64,000 nt of DNA from Multifurca ochricompacta (taxonomy: Eukaryota; Basidiomycota; Agaricomycetes; Russulales; Russulaceae). The DNA is taken from the NCBI GenBank assembly GCA_022496185.1, contig WTXG01000053.1, forward strand, positions 62,001-126,000. Reading direction: 5' to 3'. Below, one piece after another: positions 11,327-21,924 of this stretch (position 1 is its first letter; every line of letters begins with the position of its first letter). The position numbers were made by a program, and so were the translations under genes. Under the pieces are notes generated by a model. It was not told the origin of the DNA and searched no databases. It worked only from the letters and a program-made list of their open reading frames with translations.

Positions 11327-12317
11327 TTAGAACCACGCGAATGCTAGTATCATTGTAAAACAACCACAATCGATGCCGGGCATCTCTGCAGCGTGGACAG
11401 GGATGTAGAGCGTGCCCGAAACAGACGCCTGGCCTGACTCCGTATCCCCACCATCGTTCCTCGTGTCGAAATTTGCCGTTGCGGTGTCTTGAGAGCGAGA
11501 ACTGGGTAGATTATCTCCATTGGTCGTTGAACTCGTGAGAAGACAGTCTTCGCCCACGTTCTCAGACAGGGAAGCCGTGCAAGGTCGGACCGGAGGACTC
11601 GCTCCATCTGCAGTGTTCGCTAATTCTACATCATAATCCCAATCAAATTCCCCTTCGATATGGCTGTGTCGAGTAATGAAGGAAACTCCTTCCAGACCCC
11701 CAAGATAAGATCATATAGTGCGTCATTTTCATGTTAGAGGGACGTACCGCGCAGATCTTCCACTAGATCGCGAAGTCTGTAAAGCCCATTTCTTGACGGT
11801 TCAAACCACTGAAGCCAAAAAATGCTTGGGACTGTGTTTGCAATCTTTCTTACGAGGTCGTAGTCTTCTTCTTGAAACATCCTATTGAACGAGAAAACCA
11901 TAAGCTTCATTTACTAAAGGCGAGGGAATAATGCAATATTCTCACTCGTCGAACTGGTATGCATAGCGGGCCAGGAAAGCCCCGCTTATTTTCTTCTCAA
12001 GAATAAAATCAACAACTTCTGCCTTGTTGTTCGACGGCAGAGTAGCAAGGACATGCGCTGCAAGACGCAGAGGATCCCAAAAGTCTAAGTCTAATTTCTC
12101 AGACTTATGATATCCCTAAAAAAATATGTAAGCGTGGAGAGAAGTTTTGTCCGAAGTGGAGGTGCATGAACTTGTGGACTAATGTGATATCTTTGAAGGA
12201 GGTTGTCGTCGCATTGCCGCTGTGGCCGCGAATCTGCGCTATCAACTCCACCATCTGTCCAACCCCCAGGGAGGACAGCACATACTGAGGGGACATTGGA
12301 ACAGAGTATGTAGGCAT
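11327..12317 (-). CDS. hypothetical protein, multi-exon
   Basis: Exons by eye: 12317-12180 (5' end uncertain), 12115-11946, 11881-11748, 11688-11327. The last three join cleanly in phase (GTGAGA and GTACGT donors, TAG and AAG acceptors). The first junction uses a weak GTCCAC donor. The joined product has a helical N-terminal part (GVGQMVELIAQIRGHSG; LDFWDPLRLAAHVLATLPSN; DYDLVRKIANTVPSIFWLQW) and an acidic, Ser/Thr-rich, disordered C-terminus. I recognise no family. The consistent phases over three exons argue that it is real. An upstream exon is likely because the frame meets a stop shortly before the ATG. Confidence 0.5.
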
Positions 12318-12915
12318 GCATGATGATAAAAGGTGGTTCCCAGGAGAAAGAGACTGAAGGGGATGGAAGAGGTGGCGGCATTAGCCAATGCCCCAAGAGC
12401 ATTTATGTCGGATCGGACATCTCAAGGCCACCGCCTCGAGTGGGAAATACCTGAGGGGTTGTCTACACGTCTTCCAAGGGTGGAGCAAGGTCTACTGTAA
12501 ATGTGATAAGGCGCAGACACGAGCACTTCCTAGTACTAGTAAGAACAGTATGCAGCCTTCAATACGATGTCTCGAATAATAAGAATGTGGTTATTTGTGC
12601 CATGATGTCAAGAACTTGACCAGGAAGAGACTCCCGAGCGCCCTCTGTGGAGAAATGGTTCAACGGGCGTAACGATAACGAAATAACGAAGTGGATCAGC
12701 GCAAACATGTGTTCCAAAGGTTGGATAAAGATTGTCTTGTTAAGGGGATCTTATCTAATCTCATTAGAATGAGGCTGACAACACTGACAACTGACCAAGG
12801 TCACTCGATTCTGTCTTTCTCCTCCCCTCGTCCTCAATACCCTTTCAGCTCCTTCAGGAACTCTACGATAAGGAAAAGAAAGAGGGAGTGAGAGAGAGGG
12901 AAATAGTCAACCCGG
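12318..12915. other. intergenic
   Basis: About 600 bp upstream of both flanking genes (divergent pair). Short frames only; no motif that I would name. Confidence 0.4.
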
Positions 12916-14568
12916 ATGAATACAATCTTCCGCGTCCTCTTCCTGCACCTGCGCACATTTTGGCTGTGCGCCCGCGGTCTCTTCGTCTCCACCCGCTTCC
13001 ACAGATTGAGAACCAGTACCAGCAGCCAGAATGTCGCCACTACCGCCGGCACTACCACCGCCATGGATATATACAGACCCCCGACACCAATGCCGACATC
13101 TTCGTTGATTGCGGGTGGTCATCACATACCAGCGTCGTTGCTGGCCAACTCCAAGGTGGCCGCGACGAAAGTGTGGGCCCGTGCACGTGCGCACGACCTC
13201 AAGGCACGTATGAAGGGTCGCCGTGTGGCAAAGAAGCAGGCCATGTATGCGCGCATGGCTGCGGTAGTGGTTGGCCACAGGAAGGGAGATGTGAGCAAAT
13301 ATCGAGAGAGAGAGGAAGAGGAGGAGGAGGAGGAGGAGGAGGAAGTGAGAGAAGAGGCAGGGGAAGAAGTCGAAGTAGGAGTCGAAGAGGTATTCGAAGC
13401 GCTGTTGAAGTCGTCCTCACTCGGCTTTGGTGCACGCCGCTCGCCATCGCCATTATCGATCTCCCATGCGTCCACGCCGAGTGGGATGTACTCCGGGCGT
13501 GAGTACGCACACCCCCATGCCCACCAACACGCCTTGCCGAGTCCGACCCTATCCTGCGTATCTTCCAGTTCAGACAGCAGCGCACCACCAGTAACGCCGC
13601 TCACGCCACTGGATTTCCCAGGAACTGTCGACGTCGACGAAGCGGAGTCATCGCCATACACAGTACCCGTGATTGTGACGGCGCGCGCGAACCACCACCT
13701 CCACCTTCACCGTAATGTCCCATTTCCACGCCCACGCATACAGTTTCGCACGCTTTCCGCGTCGATAACGGCGCGCTCCCCACTCTCACGATCGTTCCCG
13801 CTCTCTCTTTCGCTCCCGCTTGCCCCGCGCCGCGCATCGAGCCCGAACACCTTCGGGATAAATCGGTACATGAATAACAATGATGACGAGGGAAGCGAGG
13901 AAGATGCTCGTGCTCGCACTGATAGAGGGTCAACAACGAAAGGAAGTGGAGAAGGACGAAGAGAGGACCCATTTGGAACGCACGGAAGCGCGTATTATGC
14001 TCCTGGTGCCTGGGCAGCGCTCAGTTTTGGCGATGCGTATGACCTTTCGGCGTGGACGTGGGCATGCGATTGTTCCCCACGCAGTCACGCCAAGAAATGC
14101 GAGAGGCAGGCCCAACATGAGTATTGCAGCGCCCACAAAACAGCTGCTACTGCCACTGGTATTGTGAAAGGCACGGGATCCGGATTGGTCTACCGCACTC
14201 CGAAGCACGCCGCATCGGCCCCGCAACTATCGTACGCACGACGCGCAGACAGGGAGTTAAAATATCTGCGCGCTTTAGCGAGTGAGACGGATCAGGCGAC
14301 AGAGGCGGCTAGGATGAGTGTCATACAGCCCCCTGCGCCCATACCTGAGCCTGCGCACGAACGCGCTCATTGGTGTAGAAGCGGGATGCGCCCACTGTTG
14401 CTCCCGCAGAAACTTGGACTAACGGGTGGTGGTGGTGGCCATGGTGGGTCGAAACGTGGGACAGAGAAGCCTGATACGCTTTCTTCCTATGGACGTGAGC
14501 CGGACAAGAGCGGGTGGGATGTGGACCTGGAACGCGGGGTGCGCAGAGGAGAAGGCGTGAAGACGTGA
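12916..14568 (+). CDS. hypothetical protein, 550 aa, low complexity
   Basis: One long uninterrupted frame in GC-rich sequence, which is unusual here because nearly every other gene is split by introns. The start MNTIFRVLFLHLRTFW could be a signal anchor or an artefact of an over-extended start. The chain holds a Glu tract around residues 133-146, Ser/Pro/His-rich parts and basic patches. A cysteine-containing stretch (SAWTWACDCSPRSHAKKCE) lies near residue 385. I recognise no domain. The length favours a real gene, but overlapping open frames in other registers over its first third mean the 5' end should be treated as uncertain. Confidence 0.5.
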   Translation: MNTIFRVLFLHLRTFWLCARGLFVSTRFHRLRTSTSSQNVATTAGTTTAMDIYRPPTPMPTSSLIAGGHHIPASLLANSKVAATKVWARARAHDLKARMKGRRVAKKQAMYARMAAVVVGHRKGDVSKYREREEEEEEEEEEEVREEAGEEVEVGVEEVFEALLKSSSLGFGARRSPSPLSISHASTPSGMYSGREYAHPHAHQHALPSPTLSCVSSSSDSSAPPVTPLTPLDFPGTVDVDEAESSPYTVPVIVTARANHHLHLHRNVPFPRPRIQFRTLSASITARSPLSRSFPLSLSLPLAPRRASSPNTFGINRYMNNNDDEGSEEDARARTDRGSTTKGSGEGRREDPFGTHGSAYYAPGAWAALSFGDAYDLSAWTWACDCSPRSHAKKCERQAQHEYCSAHKTAATATGIVKGTGSGLVYRTPKHAASAPQLSYARRADRELKYLRALASETDQATEAARMSVIQPPAPIPEPAHERAHWCRSGMRPLLLPQKLGLTGGGGGHGGSKRGTEKPDTLSSYGREPDKSGWDVDLERGVRRGEGVKT

Positions 14569-14773
14569 ATCACCGGATTGATGGATAGTGGCTGCTTGAA
14601 TTGCTTTTTCATAGGATGTTGTGTGAATCAATACCCTCGTTGCGTCAATGATATCTTGTTTGTTTGATAAGAGGATCAGATTGAGCCAGCTGAGGGTAAT
14701 AGGGTGAGCATGACGAGGGCAGGGTAAATGCCTGAAATTAATGGGTCGAGTGGGCCATTATGATACAGTGTGT

Positions 14774-16090
14774 CTATGATCGGGTGATAAAGTCCACAAC
14801 GAGCTTCTTGAACTCATTCGGCCTACAAGGGGCCTTCAGCGCAACGTAAACCTAACCAACAGGGGGAACGTACTTATCTGCGTGTACTAGTAGGCCAGAC
14901 AGCATTTAATAAGCATTCCCTCCAAAAAATAAGTGTCCACACATACCCCAGTGTCCAGCGTCCAGCGTCTCGAGAGACATACTTGGGAAAAACTCTTTCG
15001 CAATAGGGACGTTGTTCTTGCTGATGTACTTGCTCTTCGAGCCCTTGACGAATAGCGTGCTTCCATGCCAAGAGCGCTCACCTGGTTCATAGGGGAAACT
15101 CCCAAGGTCCGGGATGGAAGAACCGATGATGTCGAGGGGTACCTGGAATTTGAGTGGCCGAACAGTTGTATCAAGGTTAGTTAGAAGGAATGCGCGAGTC
15201 ATCGGGTCCTGAATGAATGGGGAAAGCGCTGTCAGCGCCTCTTGGAAGCAGTGTAACTTGCCACTTATAAATAACCCACGGGCTCGTAATGAGCAAGGAT
15301 ATCCTGGGCTTCGCGTCGAGAGCTAACACCAATCTTCTCTATTTTTTTCATGGCTTCGATATAACCTTGGAACTCTAGGGAAAGCGCGGAGATAGATGGC
15401 GCAATATCTGCCACTACAAGATGTTCGATGGCATGGGCAGGGAGGTCGGGTGAGAGCGCAACAGCCATGGCCACTTTGCCACCCCTATAAGGATAAAGTC
15501 ATTCCATCGGTGACGTGTGCGTCGGAGGACGTGAGCACCCTAGTCTTACATGGAATGGCCCAAAAGAGAAATATTCGAAAGCGAATGCGACCGGAGGAAG
15601 TGGATGACATCTGTGGTCATTGCCTCGTAGTTCATCGGCATTGCGTGAGGGGACGAGCCATGGTTGCGGAGATCCTGACGCAGATAAGGCCATTCAATTT
15701 TGCATAAAACATGGACCAATAGGATGTAAGACACACCAGGGTATAAACGGATCGCTGTAGGTCACGATGGAAAGCCTTTGAAAGAGACAACCAATTCCGT
15801 TTCATGCCACTACCAGAGGGTGAGTTTCAGGAAATGAAGATAAAAATTGGAAAACACACACAAGAGCCCATGTAGGATTACCAATGGCCGCTCCGTCTTG
15901 GAGCTGTCCTTGGGATGGAGTGCCTCATATCTAAGGTCCACTGGGGTTGCGCTTGTCCGGAAGAATCCTTCGGTGAAACCCGTATCAGCTAAATGAACCC
16001 TGGATAAGATACAATGAAGACTTGACTTTTAGACTTATATAATGCGTGTCTAGACGTTGATAGGAAGGAAATGCGCGGTATTGAGTTCAT
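14774..16090 (-). CDS. mitochondrial alpha/beta hydrolase, ABHD11-like
   Basis: Exons 16090-16056, 15999-15862, 15809-15737, 15674-15550, 15484-15280, 15208-14947, 14886-14874 and 14822-14774 sum to 900 nt (299 aa), all in phase. The N-terminus MNSIPRISFLSTS looks like a mitochondrial presequence; the exact first intron donor is a choice between two. The core matches ABHD11/yeast YGR031W-type hydrolases: HGLFGMKRNW (oxyanion region), DLRNHGSSPH, the nucleophile elbow GHSMGGK with the catalytic Ser, LFVKGSKSKYI, and GHWVHAD with the catalytic His. ABHD11 in animals is a mitochondrial serine hydrolase linked to lipoylated 2-oxoacid dehydrogenases; the fungal role is inferred. The His motif is supplied by a 13-nt exon. 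Length is normal for the family. Confidence 0.88.
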
Positions 16091-17531
16091 TCTTTTCTTT
16101 TTTTCTACTGTCGAAATTGATTTTTGAAAGCGCGCGTGTCAAAGTTGTGTGCTTAACAATGCCCTGGGAACAACATGCCTAAAACAGAAATGATTCTCCT
16201 ACGTACAAATTTTATTTTTCTCAACTTTCAACTTTTCTTTTCTTTCCTCATGACCAGACCACATTGTAAGTGAGTGAGTTATTTGATTCGTCTCTAATTC
16301 TTCCAATCGACACGATGAACCTTACCGAGTTCGCATGAGCCCGTCGTTCTACCTAAACGGCGTTGCAAAGACCAACCAAACATATGTCATAGTTACACTG
16401 ATCGGTTTTCCCAATACATTTTCTCCTTGCCACAAGCGATGTACTTACCTTTATGCCACTTGCACCGTAGGTCTTGCCACCAAATTGAAGATGTGGGGCA
16501 CGCATGGGCAAGGGTGAGCTTATCTTAAACCTCAAATTCTCTTGTTAGGACGAATCCAAATTTCATTCAAACTAGAGTATCTGAGAGCTTATGCTCGATG
16601 CTCTCACCTTCTTGACATCTGAACTTGTTCTGTCCCCCCGAGATCAGGACACTGATACTACCTACCCTTCTACGAATTTAGGTCGTTGTCGTTTGATCTG
16701 GCGTCGCTAAGAACCCACCCCCCATAATGAATGAGTAAGCGTTCTATACACATGCCTTTTTTTCACAATGATGCTCCTTTATGGAGTTACCGCCTGACCT
16801 CGGCCGTATAATATGGTCTGAGATTGACGACAATACCTGGCTGGTTTTTTTTTCTGATTTCCTTTTAACCATTCCCTGGACTTTCTGGGCTGACGATGCC
16901 TTCAGGACGACCTCGGTTTACGACTTTCGAGTCGAGCTTCCGATCATGGTTTGGCATGAAGGGTGAGTCCAACACTCCGTACTCTCTCGATGCTCGATGC
17001 AGCCTACATGATGTTCTTAAACACGACGGTCTTCGTACTATCAGTGCCGAAAATGCCCGCCATAGCTCACTTCTTTCGGGCAACCCACTCTGATTTTATT
17101 CCGTTTCTACCGTAAGCGTCTCGAACATGGCTAATCACCCCCTTTTTCCAGACATTCATTCTGCATCATTTCATGTAAGTCTTCAACAGAATTCCTGGAC
17201 TGCACTATATTTCGAGATGAGCCATCGTAAAAACAATCAACTAGAAGCTGTTCCTGAGCTTCGGCTATGATTTTTTTAACCATACATAATCTGAATTTGA
17301 CATTGATTGCCTTCGCACCTGGACTGACAGTTTCTTTTCAGCGAGGCGTTAGTCTACTACCGTGTACTAACTAGTTGATAAGCAACTTCCGTCGAAGGTC
17401 GTGTCAACGGAGATGTAATTGATTTATTTAACTGTAAAAATATGGAACGAGTTAGACGTTATGAAATACATACACTTTTTTGAGTGAAGTTGGGTTGCAT
17501 AAGAGGTGAACGACTCAAAAAGGAAATACAT
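16091..17531. other. no recognisable gene
   Basis: Contains several short plus-strand frames with candidate splice signals (for example 16335-16517, 16781-16966 and 16896-17093), but none shows a known motif and I could not join them into a convincing gene. The left part is the promoter side of the ABHD11-like gene. Confidence 0.4.
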
Positions 17532-17659
17532 TCGGATACGGGGAATCGAACCCCGAGCTGCCGCGATGCAAGTTTCAGTGACTGCAAACTCACGGCGCCT
17601 TAATTTGCAGCCACTGAACTACTGAGAGGCGGCAATGTTAGCCGTTACACCATATCCGA
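17532..17659 (-). tRNA. tRNA-Glu (CTC) with a 57-nt intron
   Basis: On the minus strand the acceptor stem TCGGATA pairs perfectly with TATCCGA, the D arm is GTGT/ACAT, the anticodon stem GCCGC pairs with GCGGC, and the T arm is CGGGG-TTCGATT-CCCCG. The anticodon loop reads CT-CTC-A, giving Glu(CTC). Removing the intron (17566-17622, directly after position 37) leaves a 71-nt tRNA, the normal size. The intron is long for a tRNA and forms a near-perfect 15-bp hairpin (arms TTCAGTGGCTGCAAA and TTTGCAGTCACTGAA, one G-T pair). Internal A and B boxes are present as usual. Confidence 0.92.
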
Positions 17660-20600
17660 GTTATGGGTGTTAATTCATTAAGCCTGTAAATCAAAGTAAC
17701 ATTGTTATTTCGGGCCGTAGTGGAGTGGCCACTCAACCATCAGTTGTCTGGACATGCAATAAGTTCATGACTCAAATGGATGACCATGTCTGCGAGAATT
17801 ATTCTCATTTATATTGGATTGGAAGTATAGGTCGGAAGTGACGGCTCGCTTTTGGTCGTCCTATAGAAGTCCTGTAGAAGTTGAAGGGATGGGATGGACG
17901 ACATGCGGAAGACAGGGCCGAGATCCGGGGCATATAATAACACAGACATCATCGGCTCTGAAAAAAAAAATTTAAAAAAAGGAAAAACACATCACCCCGC
18001 TCCCATGTCCGAGATGACGTTGGGATCATTGCTGTTGCAGATAGACACTCGCCGGCTCTCAAGGACCCATTTACCGGACCCAGCCCTCACGGCAACACAA
18101 CATTCAGCAGTTGTCAGGACCCTCGGATGTCGCAGTATCCAAATCCAAATATACCAGGATCGTTCGGTCATTGTGATCTCGTTGCTGGCGGGACCCATAA
18201 TGAAAGAAGTCTCGGCGAGATATCAGGTGTTGGCTTCAATGCGTTCCCTACTCCAACTTCTCTACCGCTGTGAAATAGAAAATGGGCTAACTTTTCGGAG
18301 CTCTGCCAGAAGCCAGGAGGGGAAGGGAGGGGGGAATGAGTCTACAGAAAGTCCTTGAGGTGACGAGGTGAAACCCCATCTTCATACGAGTCGCGTATGC
18401 ATGGCTCCTGCCCGGAGTGCCCCATCTCAAGAGTAGGCGCTAAGGCAACCCTGGATTTAGATGACAGCTTACAGAGAAATCCCCGAAGTACACGACTGCG
18501 CTTCCGTACAAGAAGATGAACTAATATCTAGCCTGAGAAAGAGTGTATCGAACAATCGCATATGGCTCTAGCAGAGAATCGACATGAGACCTTCTTGACT
18601 ATAGATGTCCCTTGAAAATCAGTCCTCGGGCCAACAGCACCGTTGTTAACCGAAAAACCCAATGCCTCGACTGCGCCTGGACCTCCAGGTGGTTAGACGA
18701 CCATGACACTCCGCCACTGTCCTAGAATTGGAGGTGGGTGATTCTCACCCGACACTCAACATTGGTATCGAGGGGGATCGACTAAGTCCTCGCTCTCCTC
18801 GGATATATCCTTCCTCAAATACCTCCGTGTGGTAGGGATCAGGGGCGTCATGACAGCGCACATGAGGACTTGAAAAAAAAATCGTTCTGTCTGAGCTACA
18901 ATAAATGTCTCCGAGGTAAGGACGAGACATTCAATGGTCGCTTCGCGGCCCCGAAGGAAGTGATCAAGTGCGTAAGCGAACAAGTTGTTCTACGTTCAAA
19001 AACATGCGCACTGGAGCGCCTCCCGCAGGCATTGCCTACCGGCAGCTGTTGGTGACCCATTAAAAACGTGGAATATGTGGAATAAAGTTGACCCAAGTCG
19101 GTGTTCTGGAACTCGCAAGAACTCGCGATCGAAAGTCTTGATGGCATCACGTTATCCCACTCATCTGGGCAATCGAAATAAAAGCCAATCGACCTTCGGC
19201 TACCCGACCCTAGTCAGACCAGAATGGCTCAATCGCATCCCACAGAGCGGAGTATTTCGATCACTCCTGAATCGATCTGCGTCAGTAGTTGTAAAAAACC
19301 TCCTCTAAATGGTGAGTACATCGCATTGACATGAGTAGGGTCAAGCGCGCTGTTGGTCCATCGAACCCCCCACACACAGAACCACGGTCGGATCGCGATG
19401 CAGTCAGGAAGATGAATCACACGTGCGGCACGAGGTCCGTACCACTTGGTCTCACGCGAGGGACTGACACCCCTTAGAGACAGTTGACTGTTCCCTGGAT
19501 CACCAAGACACGCCGTCCAGCGACGTCAGACGACATCCGATGAAAGGAAGGCTAGTATCTCCGAAACAAGGACAAGCGCTTAGACCAGAAGTCAAACAAA
19601 CAAGGCGAAGCGAGCGTGCGTGCCTTGTAAGCGCTCGAACAGCTTGAGATGAAAAGCGCCTCGCAAGAAGTGTGGGGGGAGGAGGGGGAGGGCACGGCCC
19701 ACAGAGCCGAGTGTACTCATGAGACTCTTACATTCTAAATTTGCATTCAACGAAGCCAGAGGTAAGGCGAGGAATTCGGTAGACGGGAAGAGTCACTGAG
19801 TCCTACACCTTTGTGGATGCGGAGGAGTAGAAAGGCGCCAAAGCCAAGCAATCTGCAGGGTTAACGAACTGAGATCAATAGTTGGGAAGGGAAACAAGGG
19901 TCCCTGAGATCTAGAGGCAGATATTCCGGGCCATGATGTTGTTACCACCAGAAAGCTAACCGGCAGCCAGAAATGGGTGCATCGGAGTACGTCCCGGAAA
20001 ATCACACCACACTACACAACACCATTGACAGAGGCACTGCTTCTTTTCTTTTTCATCAAGGGCTACGGAAGGTCAATCGAATTTATTGAAAAAAAGAAAA
20101 AAAAAAAGGTTCGGATGTTGAACGCAGAAATATGTAGATAGGCCGCCCTTGGGTTTTACGTTGACGTTGACTAGACCAGTAAAACACGCCCTAACGGCCC
20201 ATTGAAATAATGGGTATGACTCTTGAAACGGAGCCTACCTTGCCGGACTGCAGTATAACTAATTAAGTTTGAAAAAGAGCTCATGGGTTGACGCCACTGT
20301 AATACATGTGAACATGACCAACCCTAACGGCGGGGAAAGAACAAACTGAGTTCCTGTCGACCAAGCGGGAGGTAATGAACGAGATCTCGCTCCACTTTCA
20401 ATAACTTCCACGATTTTGACATCTGCGCATGTGCAACGGCAACGGAACGGCGACAGATGCCCCCGACCCCCCGACTAGTCCTGATGGCCGGTGCCGCCAA
20501 GAACGATTTCTTTCCCACGCCTACTTTGATTATACGGTTATACTGATGACTAATTAATTCTTGGCTTCGTCGGCTTCTGCCGTCACGGTAGTTGCCGTTT

Positions 20601-20758
20601 TCACTCACTGAGAACCTGTCTGCTGCTGCTGCTGCAACTGCAACTTGCAACACAATTGCGACTGAGCACAGTTTAAACTTACCACTAATCGATAACTTGA
20701 ATCAGAATTTTCTCCATCTGCCAAACCGACTTGTTCTCTAACGTTCCTATTAAAATCC
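17660..20758. other. 3.1 kb without a recognisable gene
   Basis: Several short frames on both strands (for example 17894-18358 plus, 154 codons; 18985-19308 plus; 20324-20653 minus), none with a motif I can name and none that joins convincingly. A short CTG/CAA-type repeat lies near 20620-20650. A gene without known domains could be hidden here. Confidence 0.35.
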
Positions 20759-21632
20759 GTGGTGATCTCTACCATATATCACCCGTCACTGTCATACAAA
20801 GCATATATGCTTCTTACTCGTTTGAATTCACTCTTGCGGGACACCCTCGAAGCGGTTTCTAGACGAGCTCCTGCTCAGCTAGTCGTCCGCACTACGCGGC
20901 ATCGAACTAATTACAGCATGGGAACCGCGTCACTGCCAACGCCACCCCCCCTTTCAAATCTGGCAACTTCGAAAGATACCGCCGCCGCCCGTGACTGGCT
21001 GAAGCGTTTTAGAGGATGTTTAATACCAAGAGCGGCTGTCAACATCGCTTTTTCCCGAAGCTCCGGTCCGGGTGGTCAGGTTGGTCCTCAAACACATCAT
21101 GCATGTAGTTGTACCCGTATGACGCCGGTGATAAATGGAACAGAACGTCAACAAAGTAAATACAAAGGCAACCATTCGATGCGCCTTGGACTCAATCTGG
21201 ATACCTATATGGGCGCGTGATGGTCTCGAAGAATCGGTCAGTTCGGGCGCCTGTCCAGTGTGAAGATTTTTTTATGTTTGGTACTGATTGATAACTTCCA
21301 GCCTTATTTCGTCAAATCAACACGTTCCATTCTTTTGACGTCGACACTTCATCGTTCGCAGGCACAGAATGTTGATGACTGCCTGTGGAAAGTACGGAAT
21401 CCATCAATCATTCCGATGGCATCCCGGATATTGACAACCCGATCGTTTTCTGTAGTTGCATACCCTCATTTGTTCTGCCGCTTCCCGGCCTTTTCAAACA
21501 GAGCCTTCGAAAGAGCAGAGGGAGCGGGTTAGGGGGCTAGAACGGATGGCAAACACAGAGCGTCGGCTACAAAAGGACAAACGCAGCCAGACGAAGCAAC
21601 TGAGGGCAAAGACGAGACTGGATTGGGATTAG
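20759..21632 (+). CDS. mitochondrial peptidyl-tRNA hydrolase, ICT1/Pth4-like (RF-1 domain)
   Basis: Exons 20759-21079, 21144-21236, 21302-21391 and 21456-21632 join in phase 0 throughout and give 226 aa (210 aa if the second ATG at 20807 is used; MLLTRLNSLLRD then looks like a mitochondrial presequence). The RF-1 domain has the catalytic GGQ: FSRSSGPGGQ at the end of exon 1, continued by NVNKVNTKATIRC in exon 2. The C-terminal exon is a Lys/Arg-rich tail (ERRLQKDKRSQTKQ), as in ICT1-type ribosome rescue factors, where it enters the empty mRNA channel. By family it releases peptides from stalled mitochondrial ribosomes. No release-factor decoding domain is present, which separates it from mtRF1. 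Confidence 0.9.
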
Positions 21633-21904
21633 GTTACTCTCTCTCTGTCCCCCTCCCAATCCTTTTTTTTTTTCCATTCGTGAGTTCGGAATTCTCACTA
21701 CCTCTGGTTGAGGGATAGGGGCGAGTGCTATCACGATGAGATTTCTTGCGGCACACACTCAGCACAGTGGAAACGACTAGCAATTTTGGAGTATCATGGC
21801 CCACCCCTGCTACTTATGTTGGCATCACAATGTCCCTTGTGATGTGATGTGCTTGTGCTACACCTACCCTTCCTGATCTTAAACTAAGATCAGCGTCAGC
21901 ATTA

Positions 21905-21924
21905 TGATCACGTGATCACGTGAT
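21905..21924. promoter_or_regulatory. overlapping CACGTG palindromes
   Basis: The 20 bases TGATCACGTGATCACGTGAT contain two CACGTG cores eight bases apart, each flanked by TGAT/ATCA, so the block is nearly a perfect palindrome. CACGTG is the classical E-box bound by fungal bHLH factors. The site is 270 bp past the end of the ICT1-like gene; which gene it serves is unknown. Confidence 0.45.

Noticed and set aside
13122..14226. Minus-strand ORFs of 95-179 codons
   Set aside because: Shadows of the 550-codon frame; composed of reverse translations of its Glu and Ser tracts.
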